In this document: in pieces, positions 45,108 through 54,808 of the stretch
Layout: the number at the start of each line of letters is the position of its first letter
Numbering within the stretch: position 1 is the first letter of the stretch
Position numbers and translations under genes: made by a program
The notes under the pieces: generated by a model
The model's input: only the letters and a program-made list of their open reading frames with translations
What the model was told of the DNA's origin: nothing
The model's database searches: none
Source: Desulfobulbaceae bacterium
GTDB taxonomy: Bacteria > Desulfobacterota > Desulfobulbia > Desulfobulbales > Desulfocapsaceae
Reading direction: 5' to 3'
Assembly: GCA_009773475.1 (NCBI GenBank)
Contig: WSXV01000013.1
Coordinates: 1-60,660, forward strand
Length of the DNA stretch: 60,660 nucleotides

Positions 45108-46244
45108 ATGAGTAAACAACGTCTAACAACACCTCCCTGGTGTCCATTTTGCGGCCAGAGAGTCGGGCGGGCAACGGATGCCATAGAGCGGAAAATGCAT
45201 GAGTTCAAGGTGGGACGCTGTGAGTGCGGTGCGGTCTATAGCTGTGACCCCACTGGCCATAATGTTGGAGCGGCCATCGTTGAAACCCTTGTGCTGGCCT
45301 GTGACAATAATTGGGATTTGGCCTGGGATCTTCTCCCTGAGGATGACTATCTCACCGGCCGTGTAGAAGATTACGACGAATTGACTCACCAGGTAGTGAA
45401 TACCAAAAATATGGATGGCCGGCCGGTACGTGGTGTCCTCTATTTTGTTCGTCTGCATACGGCTATTACCGAGGTTTCCAGACGGGTCAAGGAGAAAAAG
45501 GATTTCAAGGCTGGCTGTCTGAACGCTGGAGCAGAGGAGGTTCCGGTGACTTTGGAACCAGCCCCTGACCCTCACAGAAAAAAGGTTAAAGCCACCAAGC
45601 AGAATGTGACAGGATATGTTGAGCTGGGTAATATTGACGCCCTCGTCGCCTTGTGTTTTGATGACAAGAAGACCCTGCGTCTTTTTCAAAGGCTTTTATA
45701 TGAGCCCGATGAGCAGCAACGTCTTCGAATAGCTTGGATTATCGGTCAGGTTTGCGCCCGGGTGGCCAGCCGAGATCCCGGTCAGGTCTCTGAATTACTA
45801 CATCGACTTTTTGAAGCCTGCTCTGATTCTGCTGCCACTCCTTGGGGGATGGTAGAGACTCTCGGAGAGATCATTGCCGGGCGGCCTGATATCTTTGGTG
45901 CCTTTACCCGTCATCTTCTGAATTATATGGGAGATGCTTCCACCCAGAAACAGGTGGCGTGGGCGCTTAGCAAGATTGCCAAGACCCGGCCGGATCTGAT
46001 TCGGGCAACCCCGTTTTATAATCTTTTTCATTTTTTGAATCACCCCGATTCATATATGCGTGGGCAGGTCGCCCGACTGTTGGGTCGTATCCGGGCAACG
46101 GAGGCCGCCCTTCAGCTCATGGCGTTGACGGATGACATGGCTGAGTTGTCCATCTGGGAAGATGATAAATGGAATACATTTACTGTTTCAGCCCTGGCCC
46201 GGGAGGCTGTGGCCAGGATTCAAGAAGATGAGGTTAAATCATGA
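45108..46244 (+). CDS. Zinc-finger plus HEAT-repeat protein (DVU0298-like)
   Basis: A 378-residue protein. Residues 1-50 hold a zinc-ribbon-like set: WCPFCGQRVG and GRCECGAVYSCDPTGHN. A middle region (about 55-170) is unassigned. Residues about 175-375 are helical HEAT/PBS-lyase-type repeats (DEQQRLRIAWIIGQVCARVA; STQKQVAWALSKIAKTRPDL; SYMRGQVARLLGRIRATEAAL). It resembles the DVU0298-type proteins of Desulfovibrio from memory; the function is unknown. Its stop overlaps the next start by 4 bases (ATGA), so it is coupled to the downstream TPR gene. Confidence 0.78.
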   Translation: MSKQRLTTPPWCPFCGQRVGRATDAIERKMHEFKVGRCECGAVYSCDPTGHNVGAAIVETLVLACDNNWDLAWDLLPEDDYLTGRVEDYDELTHQVVNTKNMDGRPVRGVLYFVRLHTAITEVSRRVKEKKDFKAGCLNAGAEEVPVTLEPAPDPHRKKVKATKQNVTGYVELGNIDALVALCFDDKKTLRLFQRLLYEPDEQQRLRIAWIIGQVCARVASRDPGQVSELLHRLFEACSDSAATPWGMVETLGEIIAGRPDIFGAFTRHLLNYMGDASTQKQVAWALSKIAKTRPDLIRATPFYNLFHFLNHPDSYMRGQVARLLGRIRATEAALQLMALTDDMAELSIWEDDKWNTFTVSALAREAVARIQEDEVKS

Positions 46245-46834
46245 CAAAAACTGCCCTGCAATCGATTGACTCTATTGTTGCTGTGGATCAGAAGAAATCT
46301 TCTGATCCGGCTCAAGCCCAATATGAAGAAGGTAAAGAGTTTCTGAAGACGAACGAACTGGCCCAGGCAGCTCTTGCCTTCCATAACGCGCTCCTGGCTT
46401 TTGAAGAGAACGACAATCAAAACGGAATCGCCAATGCCTCCAATCAGCTTGGCAATGTTTGTCTGCAGCGCCAGGAATATGAAAAAGCCATGATGCATTA
46501 TCAGCGGGCCTGGGGTATCTGTGAGAAACAGGATGACCCCATGAGTCTGAACGTCTTGTCTGCCCAGCTTGTTCTGGCTCACCAGGGATTGAAGCAGTTC
46601 CCGGAGGCCGTCAAGCTCTGTCTTGATATGCTGGATACGTATCATAGCGGCAATAATCCTCAAGGGGTTGTGGAGACCTTGGAGAAGCTGGTGAATGTTT
46701 ATATTGAAGCAGGCGATAAGGCCAAGGCTGCTGATACTTATCGGACGATAGCCTCCATACATGCGCAGTATAAACATAAGAATATTGCCGAGGGTTTTAT
46801 AAAAAAGGCCCAAGCCCTGGAAGAGCCTGCCTGA
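46241..46834 (+). CDS. Tetratricopeptide repeat protein
   Basis: A 197-residue soluble TPR protein. Repeats are visible at QYEEGKEFLKTNELAQAALA, GIANASNQLGNVCLQRQEYE, a third at VLSAQLVLAHQGLKQFPEAV and a last one at AKAADTYRTIASIHAQYKHK. The spacing, with longer loops, resembles the LGN/soluble NSF attachment type of TPR. There are no enzyme motifs. It is translationally coupled to the zinc/HEAT gene by ATGA overlap and is followed closely by ribE, so all may share one transcript. Confidence 0.85.
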   Translation: MTKTALQSIDSIVAVDQKKSSDPAQAQYEEGKEFLKTNELAQAALAFHNALLAFEENDNQNGIANASNQLGNVCLQRQEYEKAMMHYQRAWGICEKQDDPMSLNVLSAQLVLAHQGLKQFPEAVKLCLDMLDTYHSGNNPQGVVETLEKLVNVYIEAGDKAKAADTYRTIASIHAQYKHKNIAEGFIKKAQALEEPA

Positions 46835-46853
46835 AAAGGGCTTGAGGCAAATC

Positions 46854-47513
46854 ATGTTTACAGGCATTGTTGCGGGCACAGGGATATTGTGGAGAAAACG
46901 AGGGGTGGATGGTGGCATGGCCTTCGATCTTGAGGCTGGATTTGCTTTTCCTGATCCGGAAGAAGGAGAATCCGTTGCCATTAACGGCGTTTGTCTCACT
47001 GCTTACAGTATAAAAGGCCAGCGATTTTCGGTGGATGTCTCTCCTGAAACCTTGAAGCGTTCAACCTTGGGGGGGCTTGGTGCTGGTGCCTCTGTGAATA
47101 TGGAGCGTGCACTGCGCTTGTCTGACAGGTTGGGAGGCCACATTGTTTCCGGGCATGTTGATTGTGTTGCCATGGTGCGGGAACGAAGACCCATGGGTGC
47201 CTTTACCATCTTTTCCTTTGCCTTGCCTGAACAATGGGATCGGTATCTTGTTGAAAAGGGATCGGTGACCATTGATGGGGTTAGCCTGACGGTGAATGCT
47301 TGTAGCTCGGGTCAATTCGACGTTTCAATTATTCCGCAGACCCTGCATTCGACCACCCTTGGGCTGTTAAAAAACGGCAGCCGTGTTAATATTGAGGTTG
47401 ATATCATTGGCAAATATGTCGAGAAGCTGCTTCTGCCCCAGCCGTCCCAGATACACGGGGCGGCAGAAGGGAAGATTAGTTCCGCCTTTCTGGCAGAGCA
47501 TGGTTTCTTTTGA
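46854..47513 (+). CDS. ribE: Riboflavin synthase alpha chain
   Basis: RibE dismutates two 6,7-dimethyl-8-ribityllumazines into riboflavin. The 219-residue protein has the duplicated lumazine-binding barrel. The N-terminal barrel begins MFTGIVAGTG and has SVAINGVCLTA and SVDVSPETLKRSTLGGL; the second barrel has GGHIVSGHVDCVA, GSVTIDGVSLTVN and VSIIPQTLHSTTLG. I chose ATG 46854 with GAGG seven bases upstream; the TTG at 46842 is less likely. It is the first gene of the ribE-ribBA-ribH-nusB run. I see no FMN riboswitch in the short gap upstream. Confidence 0.96.
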   Translation: MFTGIVAGTGILWRKRGVDGGMAFDLEAGFAFPDPEEGESVAINGVCLTAYSIKGQRFSVDVSPETLKRSTLGGLGAGASVNMERALRLSDRLGGHIVSGHVDCVAMVRERRPMGAFTIFSFALPEQWDRYLVEKGSVTIDGVSLTVNACSSGQFDVSIIPQTLHSTTLGLLKNGSRVNIEVDIIGKYVEKLLLPQPSQIHGAAEGKISSAFLAEHGFF

Positions 47514-47566
47514 TATCGCTTCATGAAGTCATTAAACATTATTTATTTTAACGAAGGTATTTGATC

Positions 47567-48781
47567 ATGGCAGTCAGCCCAATTGAAGAAGTCATCCAGG
47601 ACATCAAGGCCGGAAAGATGGTTATCCTGGTGGACGATGAAGATCGTGAAAATGAAGGGGATCTCTGCATGGCTGCGGAGGCAGTGACCCCAGAAGCCAT
47701 TAATTTCATGGCAAGATATGGTAGAGGCCTGATCTGCCTGACCCTGAGTCCGGATCTTGTTGAGAAGCTGCAACTGCCGATGATGGTCAGTGATAATCAG
47801 TCGCCCTACGGTACCGGCTTTACCATAAGTATCGAGGCCCGGACCGGGGTTTCCACAGGCATTTCGGCAGCGGATCGGGCTCGTACCATTGAGGCTGCGG
47901 TCGCCCCTGATGCCAAGCCGCAGGACATTATCAGCCCTGGTCATATTTTTCCACTGCGGGCGAAGGCAGGTGGTGTGTTGGTTCGTCTGGGCCAGACAGA
48001 AGGCTCGGTGGATCTTGCTCGCCTTGCAGGATGTCGGACTGCCGGAGTGATCTGCGAGATTATGAACGATGACGGATCCATGTCACGCATGTCTGATCTG
48101 GAAAAATTTGCCATTGAACATGATTTGAAGATAGCAACGATTGCTGATCTTGTTGCCTACCGCTTACGGGAGGATGTTTTGGTTCACCGTGCCGCAGAGG
48201 CTCGGGTTCCCACTGACCATGCGGGGGAGTTCAAGGTCATAATCTATACCAATGATGTTGATAAAATGGAGCATCTTGCCTTGGTGAAGGGAGAGATAAC
48301 TCCCGATAAAAAGGTGTTGGTGCGTGTTCACTCTGAATGTCTCACAGGGGATGTTTTTGGATCTGCCCGTTGCGATTGCGGGGATCAGTTGTATGCTGCA
48401 ATGCGGATGATTGACCAGGAAGGCTGCGGTGTTATTCTGTATATGCGTCAGGAAGGGCGGGGAATTGGCCTGATCAATAAATTGAAAGCCTATCATCTTC
48501 AGGATTCCGAAGGAATGGATACGGTAGAGGCAAATATTCATTTGGGCTTTAAGGCAGATCTCCGAGATTATGGGATTGGTGCCCAGATACTTCGGGACTT
48601 GGGGGTGCGAAAGATGAGTCTATTGACCAATAATCCCAAAAAAATTATCGGCCTTGAAGGATATGGCATTGAGGTGGTGGATCGTTTTCCCATTGAGATG
48701 GCTGCCAGTGAAGAGAATAAGAATTATCTCATGTGCAAACGTGATCGGATGGGTCATTTGCTTGTTGTTGACGACGAGTAA
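47567..48781 (+). CDS. ribBA: Bifunctional DHBP synthase / GTP cyclohydrolase II
   Basis: A 404-residue fusion supplying both substrates of the riboflavin pathway. Residues 1-200 are 3,4-dihydroxy-2-butanone-4-phosphate synthase ([38 protein letters not shown]). Residues 205-404 are GTP cyclohydrolase II with the zinc site [18 protein letters not shown], plus [15 protein letters not shown] and [11 protein letters not shown]. Both halves keep their active-site motifs. ATG 47567 is preferred over TTG 47561, with AAGG upstream. It sits between ribE and ribH. Confidence 0.97.
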   Translation: MAVSPIEEVIQDIKAGKMVILVDDEDRENEGDLCMAAEAVTPEAINFMARYGRGLICLTLSPDLVEKLQLPMMVSDNQSPYGTGFTISIEARTGVSTGISAADRARTIEAAVAPDAKPQDIISPGHIFPLRAKAGGVLVRLGQTEGSVDLARLAGCRTAGVICEIMNDDGSMSRMSDLEKFAIEHDLKIATIADLVAYRLREDVLVHRAAEARVPTDHAGEFKVIIYTNDVDKMEHLALVKGEITPDKKVLVRVHSECLTGDVFGSARCDCGDQLYAAMRMIDQEGCGVILYMRQEGRGIGLINKLKAYHLQDSEGMDTVEANIHLGFKADLRDYGIGAQILRDLGVRKMSLLTNNPKKIIGLEGYGIEVVDRFPIEMAASEENKNYLMCKRDRMGHLLVVDDE

Positions 48782-48847
48782 TATGGGTAAGGTTCCAGCC
48801 TCTTTTGAGAGATGGATTTCTATTTTTAGCAAGAAGGTATTGATGAT

Positions 48848-49315
48848 ATGGCAAATATAATTGAGGGAAACCTAAAGGCAGATGGTAAGAAGTTCGCAAT
48901 TATTGTCGCCCGCTTTAATTCTTTTGTTTCCGAAAAGTTACTGGAAGGCGCCTTGGATACTCTGATCCGTTCCGGCGCCCTTGATGAAGATATTGATGTC
49001 GCCCGTGTTCCGGGCGCTTATGAGATCCCCCTTATAGCTAAAAAGATGGCTGCTTCCCAAAAATATGATGCTGTGATCTGTCTGGGCGCAGTCATTCGAG
49101 GGGCCACCCCCCATTTTGATGTGGTGGTGAATGAAGTCTCCAAGGGATCCGCTCAGGTGGGGCTGGAAACCGGGGTACCCGTTCTTTTCGGGGTGTTAAC
49201 CACCGAAAATATTGAGCAGGCCATTGAACGTTCAGGTTCCAAGGCTGGCAATAAAGGCTCAGAAGTCGCTGTTGCTGCCATTGAAATGGCCAACCTCCTT
49301 GTGAATCTGCAATAA
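48848..49315 (+). CDS. ribH: 6,7-dimethyl-8-ribityllumazine synthase
   Basis: RibH condenses the ribBA products and forms an icosahedral or pentameric shell. The 155-residue protein has [46 protein letters not shown] (with the catalytic His), [21 protein letters not shown] and [15 protein letters not shown]. The length and motifs are standard. The start is ATG at 48848, 66 bases after ribBA. Confidence 0.97.
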   Translation: MANIIEGNLKADGKKFAIIVARFNSFVSEKLLEGALDTLIRSGALDEDIDVARVPGAYEIPLIAKKMAASQKYDAVICLGAVIRGATPHFDVVVNEVSKGSAQVGLETGVPVLFGVLTTENIEQAIERSGSKAGNKGSEVAVAAIEMANLLVNLQ

Positions 49316-49352
49316 CTGTTGTTCAACCCTTCATATTGGACTGTTTTATTTC

Positions 49353-49823
49353 ATGGGAATACGTCGAAAATCGCGGGAGGCTGCCATGCAGTTTCTCTTT
49401 CAAGGGGAATTCTATCCTGGAGGTTTTCAACTTCAAGATGATATAGATGCCTGCTTTGCAAGTTTTTGTGACCATTATCCGGTCCAAAAACTCGCCCTTT
49501 CCTATGCTCTAGAATTGATCAAGGGGACCAGTTGCCATCTTGACCGTATAGATACGTTGATCAGGGAGTGTGCCAGCAATTGGCGCATTGAGCGCATAGC
49601 CCTGACCGATAGAAATCTGTTGCGGATTGCTGTATATGAGATGTTATACAGTGAAGAAGCACCGGATCAAGTTGTCATTAATGAGGCGGTGGAGATTGCC
49701 AAACGGTACGGCACAGAAGATTCTCCTCCATTTATTAATGGGGTGCTCGATGCAGTTCGCGTAGTGATCCGTGCTGGCACTGAATTAACGAAAGGTGAAT
49801 CTGAGTCCTCCTCACAAACCTGA
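49353..49823 (+). CDS. nusB: Transcription antitermination factor NusB
   Basis: An all-helical RNA-binding protein of 156 residues that pairs with NusE (S10) on boxA RNA in rRNA antitermination. The sequence opens with RRKSREAAMQFLFQGEF and has the NusB core WRIERIALTDRNLLRIAVYEML followed by VVINEAVEIAKRYGTEDSPPFINGVLDAV. It commonly follows ribH, as here. The ribosome binding site before ATG 49353 is weak. Its 3' end overlaps the ftsK start by 29 bases. Confidence 0.95.
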   Translation: MGIRRKSREAAMQFLFQGEFYPGGFQLQDDIDACFASFCDHYPVQKLALSYALELIKGTSCHLDRIDTLIRECASNWRIERIALTDRNLLRIAVYEMLYSEEAPDQVVINEAVEIAKRYGTEDSPPFINGVLDAVRVVIRAGTELTKGESESSSQT

Positions 49824-51954
49824 CCATCCCATGGAGCCGCCACCAATTAAGACAAGGCCTGGTCTAAGGCAGGAAGCGCTTGCTGTCTGCGGAATTTTCT
49901 TTTCTTGTTATTTTTTTCTTAGTCTCTTGTCTCTAACCTGGTCCGTTGATACGGACTGGGGCGGCGAATTAGGCAGGATCCTCTCCAGTTTTGCCTTGGG
50001 ATTTCTTGGAATTGGAGCTTATCTGCTCGATGGCTTGCTTCTGTTTTGTTCCTTCCTCTTTTTTGTTCCCCGTCTGGTCTTTAATCGTGTGCCGCAAATA
50101 ACGGCCGGAGTTAGTGGTGCCGTCATAGCGGCCTGCGGTCTTCTTGCCTCTTTTCCATTGCAAGGTCTGGTGAATTTTGAAGCCGGAGGATTTCTAGGGA
50201 GAAATGTTCTCAGTCTACTCGAGTCCGTGATTGGTGGGCCAGGTGCTGTTCTTTTTTTGATATTAATTTTTGTTATTTCCATCATGCTTTCCACGCGTCT
50301 TTCTCCCTATGCAACCGGCAGCTTTTTTCTAAGCGGTTTGAAAAAGATTAGAGGCAAAAACGAACTTGACGTTAATGACAAGTCGCAGATAGTTCCCATC
50401 ATGTCTGGTAAGGAGAAACGACCGCCCCGCAAGGATGTGATGCAAAGCATAGAGGTTACTCCGCTTATTCTGAATGGGGCTCCCATTGTGAAGGAGTTGC
50501 CGATGCTGCCTGAGGCATCGAAGGATGATGAAAACTTCTCTCTGCGCCCTCTGGCCCGCGGTGAGTGGCGCTTACCGCCGTTGTCTTTGCTCAAAAAACC
50601 TGAGTTGGCCTTGCTGACGGTCGACAAAGAAGAATACTATAAGGTCTCCAAGCAGTTGGAGCAAAAGCTGGTCAACTTTGGTGTTTCTGGAAAGGTGGTG
50701 GGGATATCACCGGGGCCAGTGGTGACAACCTATGAGTATGCACCTGCGGCCGGGATCAAAATCAATAAGATTGTGACCTTGGCCGATGATCTAGCTCTCG
50801 GGCTCAAAGCTCAATCGGTACGAGTCGTGGGATCGGTGCCGGGTAAGGCAGCCCTTGGAATCGAGATTCCCAACAAAGACCGGCAGGTAGTATACATACG
50901 CGACCTGTTGACTTCAGAGAAATATCGTTTATCAGTGGCTAAGCTCTCCATTGCCCTTGGTCTTGATGTGGTCGGCAACCCCGTTATTGCTGATCTGGCC
51001 AAGATGCCCCATTTGCTTATTGCCGGTGCTACAGGCGCTGGCAAGAGCGTCGCCATCAATACCATCATATCATCACTCTTGTATAATGCGACCCCAGATG
51101 AAGTTCGCTTGCTCATGGTTGATCCTAAACGGATTGAGTTGTCGGGGTATGAAGGAATCCCCCATCTTCTCCATCCTGTGGTGGTGGAGCCAAAGCTTGC
51201 TTCCAGGGCTTTGCAGTGGGCGGTTCGAGAAATGGAGCGAAGGTATCGGTTGCTTGAAGAGGCAAAAGTAAAGAGCTTTGACTCGTACAACGTGACTGCG
51301 GCCGAGAAATTACCTTATATCGTCATCATTGTAGATGAACTTGCTGATTTGATGATGGTTGCTTCAAAGGATGTGGAGGCCTCCATAGCCAGGTTGGCTC
51401 AGATGGCAAGAGCCTCAGGGATGCACCTGATTCTAGCCACCCAACGACCCTCAGTGGATGTATTGACTGGTCTTATCAAGGCTAACTTCCCCACTCGAAT
51501 ATCTTTTAAAGTTGCATCGAAAATTGATTCCAGAACCATTATTGACACCTCGGGAGCTGAACATCTGCTGGGGGCGGGAGATATGCTTTATCTGCCTTCG
51601 GGCAGACCGTTGCAAAGGATTCACGGTGCTTATATATCTGAGGCTGAGACAGTCGAGATTGTTGATTATTTAAAGAAGCAGGGCGCTGCAAGTTATGATA
51701 ATTCCGTTGTGGCAGAAGTCGATACTGAAACTGAAAAAGTCCAGCAAGCTGATGAGGACGCTGATGAGCGGTATGATGAGGCCGTGGCCATTGTTTGTGA
51801 GGCAGGTCAGGCATCAATTTCCATGGTACAGCGCAGGATGCGGATTGGGTACAACCGTGCAGCAAGATTAATTGAATTAATGGAAAAAAACGGAATTATT
51901 GGACCTGCTGATGGTGCCAGACCCAGAGAGGTTTTGGTGAGAAAAACATATTAG
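49795..51954 (+). CDS. ftsK: DNA translocase FtsK/SpoIIIE
   Basis: A 719-residue translocase that pumps chromosome ends to the septum and activates Xer recombination. The N-terminus has four membrane helices (residues about 30-175). The linker is short. The motor domain has Walker A LIAGATGAGKSVAINT, Walker B IVIIVDELADLMM, and ARASGMHLILATQRPSVDVLTG. The C-terminal gamma winged helix (ISMVQRRMRIGYNRAARLIELME) reads KOPS. I used GTG 49795; ATG 49831 is an alternative. It is followed by a promoter for apr. Confidence 0.95.
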   Translation: MNLSPPHKPDHPMEPPPIKTRPGLRQEALAVCGIFFSCYFFLSLLSLTWSVDTDWGGELGRILSSFALGFLGIGAYLLDGLLLFCSFLFFVPRLVFNRVPQITAGVSGAVIAACGLLASFPLQGLVNFEAGGFLGRNVLSLLESVIGGPGAVLFLILIFVISIMLSTRLSPYATGSFFLSGLKKIRGKNELDVNDKSQIVPIMSGKEKRPPRKDVMQSIEVTPLILNGAPIVKELPMLPEASKDDENFSLRPLARGEWRLPPLSLLKKPELALLTVDKEEYYKVSKQLEQKLVNFGVSGKVVGISPGPVVTTYEYAPAAGIKINKIVTLADDLALGLKAQSVRVVGSVPGKAALGIEIPNKDRQVVYIRDLLTSEKYRLSVAKLSIALGLDVVGNPVIADLAKMPHLLIAGATGAGKSVAINTIISSLLYNATPDEVRLLMVDPKRIELSGYEGIPHLLHPVVVEPKLASRALQWAVREMERRYRLLEEAKVKSFDSYNVTAAEKLPYIVIIVDELADLMMVASKDVEASIARLAQMARASGMHLILATQRPSVDVLTGLIKANFPTRISFKVASKIDSRTIIDTSGAEHLLGAGDMLYLPSGRPLQRIHGAYISEAETVEIVDYLKKQGAASYDNSVVAEVDTETEKVQQADEDADERYDEAVAIVCEAGQASISMVQRRMRIGYNRAARLIELMEKNGIIGPADGARPREVLVRKTY

Positions 51955-51984
51955 AATTAGCGCGATTATTGATATTTAATTTTC

Positions 51985-52015
51985 TTGACAATTATTTGGC
52001 TACAAACTATATAAT
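51985..52015 (+). promoter_or_regulatory. Strong sigma-70-like promoter for aprBA
   Basis: A consensus TTGACA at 51985-51990 is followed after 17 bases by TATATA (52008-52013), or after 19 by TATAAT (52010-52015). It lies 30 bases after the ftsK stop and implies a 5' leader of about 200 bases before aprB. Confidence 0.75.
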
Positions 52016-52173
52016 TATGTTTATAAAAAATGAGTGAGCGTTCATTTAATAAAAAAAAAGGAACTCATGCTTGTTTTTTATATTTTTTTTAAGGGGTTAG
52101 GTTTTTTTTGTAAGCCTCTTGTGAAGTGTTGTAAAGGCAGTAAAAAAGGTGTTTTTTGGTAGCGGTTAAAGTT

Positions 52174-52192
52174 GGCCCAGTCAGTTCTGGGT
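52174..52192 (+). other. Hairpin in the apr leader
   Basis: Inside the aprB leader, cccag-tcagtt-ctggg can form a short hairpin about 35 bases before the start. The leader also has poly-A and poly-T tracts. I recognise no known riboswitch. Confidence 0.35.
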
Positions 52193-52226
52193 CGCAAAAG
52201 TAAAAATAAGCTGAGGAGGTAGTTTA

Positions 52227-52646
52227 ATGCCAAGTTATGTAGATCCTTCCAAGTGCGATGGTTGCAAGGGTGGCGACAAGACAGCATGTATGTACATTTG
52301 TCCCAATGACCTGATGGTGCTGAACAAAGAGGAAATGAAGGCTTACAATCAGGAGGCTGATGCCTGCTGGGAGTGCTATTCCTGTGTAAAGATTTGTCCT
52401 CAAGGTGCTATTTTTGTTCGTGGTTACGAAGACTTTGTGCCAATGGGTGGTCAGGTTCATCCAATGCGCAGTGCTTCTGATATTATGTGGACTGTTAAGT
52501 TCCGTAATGGAAACATTAAGCGCTTTAAGTTTCCTGTTCGGACCACCTCTGAAGGTGCAGCCAATGCTTATATTGGAACCACCGGCGGTAGTCTGGATGA
52601 TGAGTGTCTGATTCTTGAGTCAGCTCTTCCTACACCAACGAAATAA
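52227..52646 (+). CDS. aprB: Adenylylsulfate reductase beta subunit
   Basis: AprB is the two-[4Fe-4S] electron-transfer subunit of dissimilatory APS reductase. In 139 residues it has CDGCKGGDKTACMYICP (first cluster set with the family's insert) and CWECYSCVKICPQGAIFVRG (second set), followed by a C-terminal tail that wraps AprA. The start ATG follows GAGGAGGTAGTTTA. It is the first gene of aprBA, located in the cytoplasm. Confidence 0.98.
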   Translation: MPSYVDPSKCDGCKGGDKTACMYICPNDLMVLNKEEMKAYNQEADACWECYSCVKICPQGAIFVRGYEDFVPMGGQVHPMRSASDIMWTVKFRNGNIKRFKFPVRTTSEGAANAYIGTTGGSLDDECLILESALPTPTK

Positions 52647-52711
52647 TTCTGCATCATCCCTTTGAGTAGAATTGCACGCAAACTCTTATAATCTTTTAAG
52701 GAGATTTTAAT

Positions 52712-54730
52712 ATGGCATTACCAAATAAGCCAAACGGTGAAATTGCTGCCGTGGTAAATCCTGAAATAGTTGAGCATGATGTTGACGTTCTCATCGTAGG
52801 TGGTGGTATGGCTGCCTGCGGCACCGCCTTTGAGATTAAGAAGTGGGCTCCTGCCGACATGAAGATTGTTCTTGTTGATAAGGCATCCCTTGAGCGTTCC
52901 GGTGCTGTTGCCCAGGGACTCTCTGCTATTAACACCTACATCGGCTCGAACCCCATCGAGAGTTACGTGAAGATGGTACGTAATGACCTCATGGGTGTTG
53001 TTCGTGAAGATTTGATCTACGACTGTGGTCGGCACGTAGACGAGTCTGTAAAATTGTTCGAAGAGTGGGGCCTTCCAATCTGGAAGTTGGATGCCGAAGG
53101 TAACAACCTTGATGGTGCAGCTCCTGCTAAATCCCTGCGTGATGGCGGTACCCCAGTTCGTACCGGTAAGTGGCAGATCATGATTAACGGCGAGTCCTAC
53201 AAGTGTATCGTTGCGGAACCTGCAAAGACTGCCCTTGGCTCGGACAACATCCTTGAGCGCATTTTTATTGTAAAGATGCTGCTTGACAAGAACAAGCCAA
53301 ACCAGATTGCTGGTGCTGTTGGATTCTCTACTCGCGAAAACGTTGTTCATGTTTTCCGATGCAAGACTGCCATGGTTGCTTGCGGTGGTGCTGTAAATAT
53401 TTTCCGCCCACGCTCAACTGGTGAAGGTAAGGGGCGTGCCTGGTATCCAGTATGGAATGCCGGTTCTACCTATACCATGTGTGCCCAGGTTGGTGCGACT
53501 CTGACCATGATGGAGAATCGTTTCACCCCAGCTCGTTTTAAAGATGGATATGGTCCTGTTGGCGCCTGGTTCCTTCTGTTCAAGGCTAAAGTGCAAAATG
53601 GTCTTGGTGAGTTCTATGCCAATAGCCCTCATGTAAAGGAAGAGCTCGAGAAGTTCATGCCTTATGGGGCCTCTCCTGTTACTCCCACTTGCCTGCGTAA
53701 CCACTTGATGATCAATGAGTTGAAGGCTGGACGTGGGCCAATTTACATGGCCACTGAAGTAGCCCTGAATGCATTTCTGGATGCAAAGAAAGCCTCCGGT
53801 ATGGACGAAAAAGGTGTCAAGAAGTACTGGAAGCACCTTGAGTCTGAGGCGTGGGAAGATTTCCTTGATATGTCAGTTGGTCAGGCTGGTTTGTGGGCAG
53901 GTGCAAATGTTGAGCCTGAGAAAGTTGGTTCAGAGATTATGCCGACCGAGCCCTACATGCTCGGATCACATTCAGGTTGCTGTGGTATCTGGACTTCTGG
54001 TCCAGAGGAAGATTGGGTTCCTAATGTTGCCAATCCTTCCCGTGCCCATAAGTACAAGTGGGGTTATAACCGTATGACCACCGTTGATGGCCTTTTCACC
54101 GCTGGTGATGGCGTCGGCGCATCCGGACATAAGTTCTCATCTGGCGCCCATGCAGAGGGGCGTATTTGTGCCAAGCAGATGGTGAAATTCTGTCGTGACA
54201 ACGCTTCTTTCAAGCCTGAGTTGCGACAAACCGTTCAAGAGCTTGCGGATGAGATCTACGCTCCAGTAAGGTTGTATCATGAGCATGTTGGGGCTTCTAC
54301 TTCTTCAAATGTAAACCCTAACTTCTGTAAACCATCAGGTATCATGATGCGTTTGATGAAGGCTACCGATGAGTATGGTGGTGGTGTTGCAACTTACTAC
54401 ATGACTTCCGGTAAGCTGTTGAACATCTGTCTTGATCTTCTCAAAATGCTCCGTGAAGATGCCGAGAAGATGGCAGCTGGCGATCTGCATGAGCTTCTTC
54501 GTGCATGGGAGAATTATCATCGTATTTGGTGTGTAGAAACCCATATTCGTCACATCGAGTTCCGTAAGGAGTCTCGTTACCCTGGATTCTATTATCGTTC
54601 AGATTTCCCAGCGGTTGATGATGAACATTGGAAGTGTTTTGTAAACTCAACCTTTAATCCAGAGACCCAAGAGTGGTTGTGTGAAAAGGTGGAATGTCTC
54701 AACATCGTATCAACTGATCCTTGGCTGTAA
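52712..54730 (+). CDS. aprA: Adenylylsulfate reductase alpha subunit
   Basis: AprA is the FAD catalytic subunit that reduces APS to AMP and sulfite (or runs in reverse in sulfur oxidisers and disproportionators). The 672-residue protein has an FAD dinucleotide loop (VDVLIVGGGMAACGTAFEI), LERSGAVAQGLSAINTYIG, MVACGGAVNIFRPRSTGEG, and TVDGLFTAGDGVGASGHKFSSGAHAEGR-type closure, all AprA-typical. The ribosome binding site is AAGGAGATTTTA. Codons such as GGT and CGT are favoured, as in highly expressed genes. It is followed by a strong terminator, so aprBA forms its own transcript. Confidence 0.98.
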   Translation: MALPNKPNGEIAAVVNPEIVEHDVDVLIVGGGMAACGTAFEIKKWAPADMKIVLVDKASLERSGAVAQGLSAINTYIGSNPIESYVKMVRNDLMGVVREDLIYDCGRHVDESVKLFEEWGLPIWKLDAEGNNLDGAAPAKSLRDGGTPVRTGKWQIMINGESYKCIVAEPAKTALGSDNILERIFIVKMLLDKNKPNQIAGAVGFSTRENVVHVFRCKTAMVACGGAVNIFRPRSTGEGKGRAWYPVWNAGSTYTMCAQVGATLTMMENRFTPARFKDGYGPVGAWFLLFKAKVQNGLGEFYANSPHVKEELEKFMPYGASPVTPTCLRNHLMINELKAGRGPIYMATEVALNAFLDAKKASGMDEKGVKKYWKHLESEAWEDFLDMSVGQAGLWAGANVEPEKVGSEIMPTEPYMLGSHSGCCGIWTSGPEEDWVPNVANPSRAHKYKWGYNRMTTVDGLFTAGDGVGASGHKFSSGAHAEGRICAKQMVKFCRDNASFKPELRQTVQELADEIYAPVRLYHEHVGASTSSNVNPNFCKPSGIMMRLMKATDEYGGGVATYYMTSGKLLNICLDLLKMLREDAEKMAAGDLHELLRAWENYHRIWCVETHIRHIEFRKESRYPGFYYRSDFPAVDDEHWKCFVNSTFNPETQEWLCEKVECLNIVSTDPWL

Positions 54731-54760
54731 TATTTAGAATCTGTTTTATGATGGAATAAA

Positions 54761-54799
54761 AAAATCTCCAGGAATCATCTGATTCCTGGAGATTTTTTC
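54761..54799 (+). terminator. Rho-independent terminator after aprA
   Basis: A 13-bp perfect stem (atctccaggaatc / gattcctggagat) ends in TTTTTT and is preceded by an A-run, so it could also work on the other strand. Confidence 0.92.
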
Positions 54800-54808
54800 T
54801 ATGTTGTG

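Noticed and set aside
46835..47566. FMN riboswitch before or within the rib genes
   Set aside because: The gaps are too short and I see none of the conserved RFN element segments.
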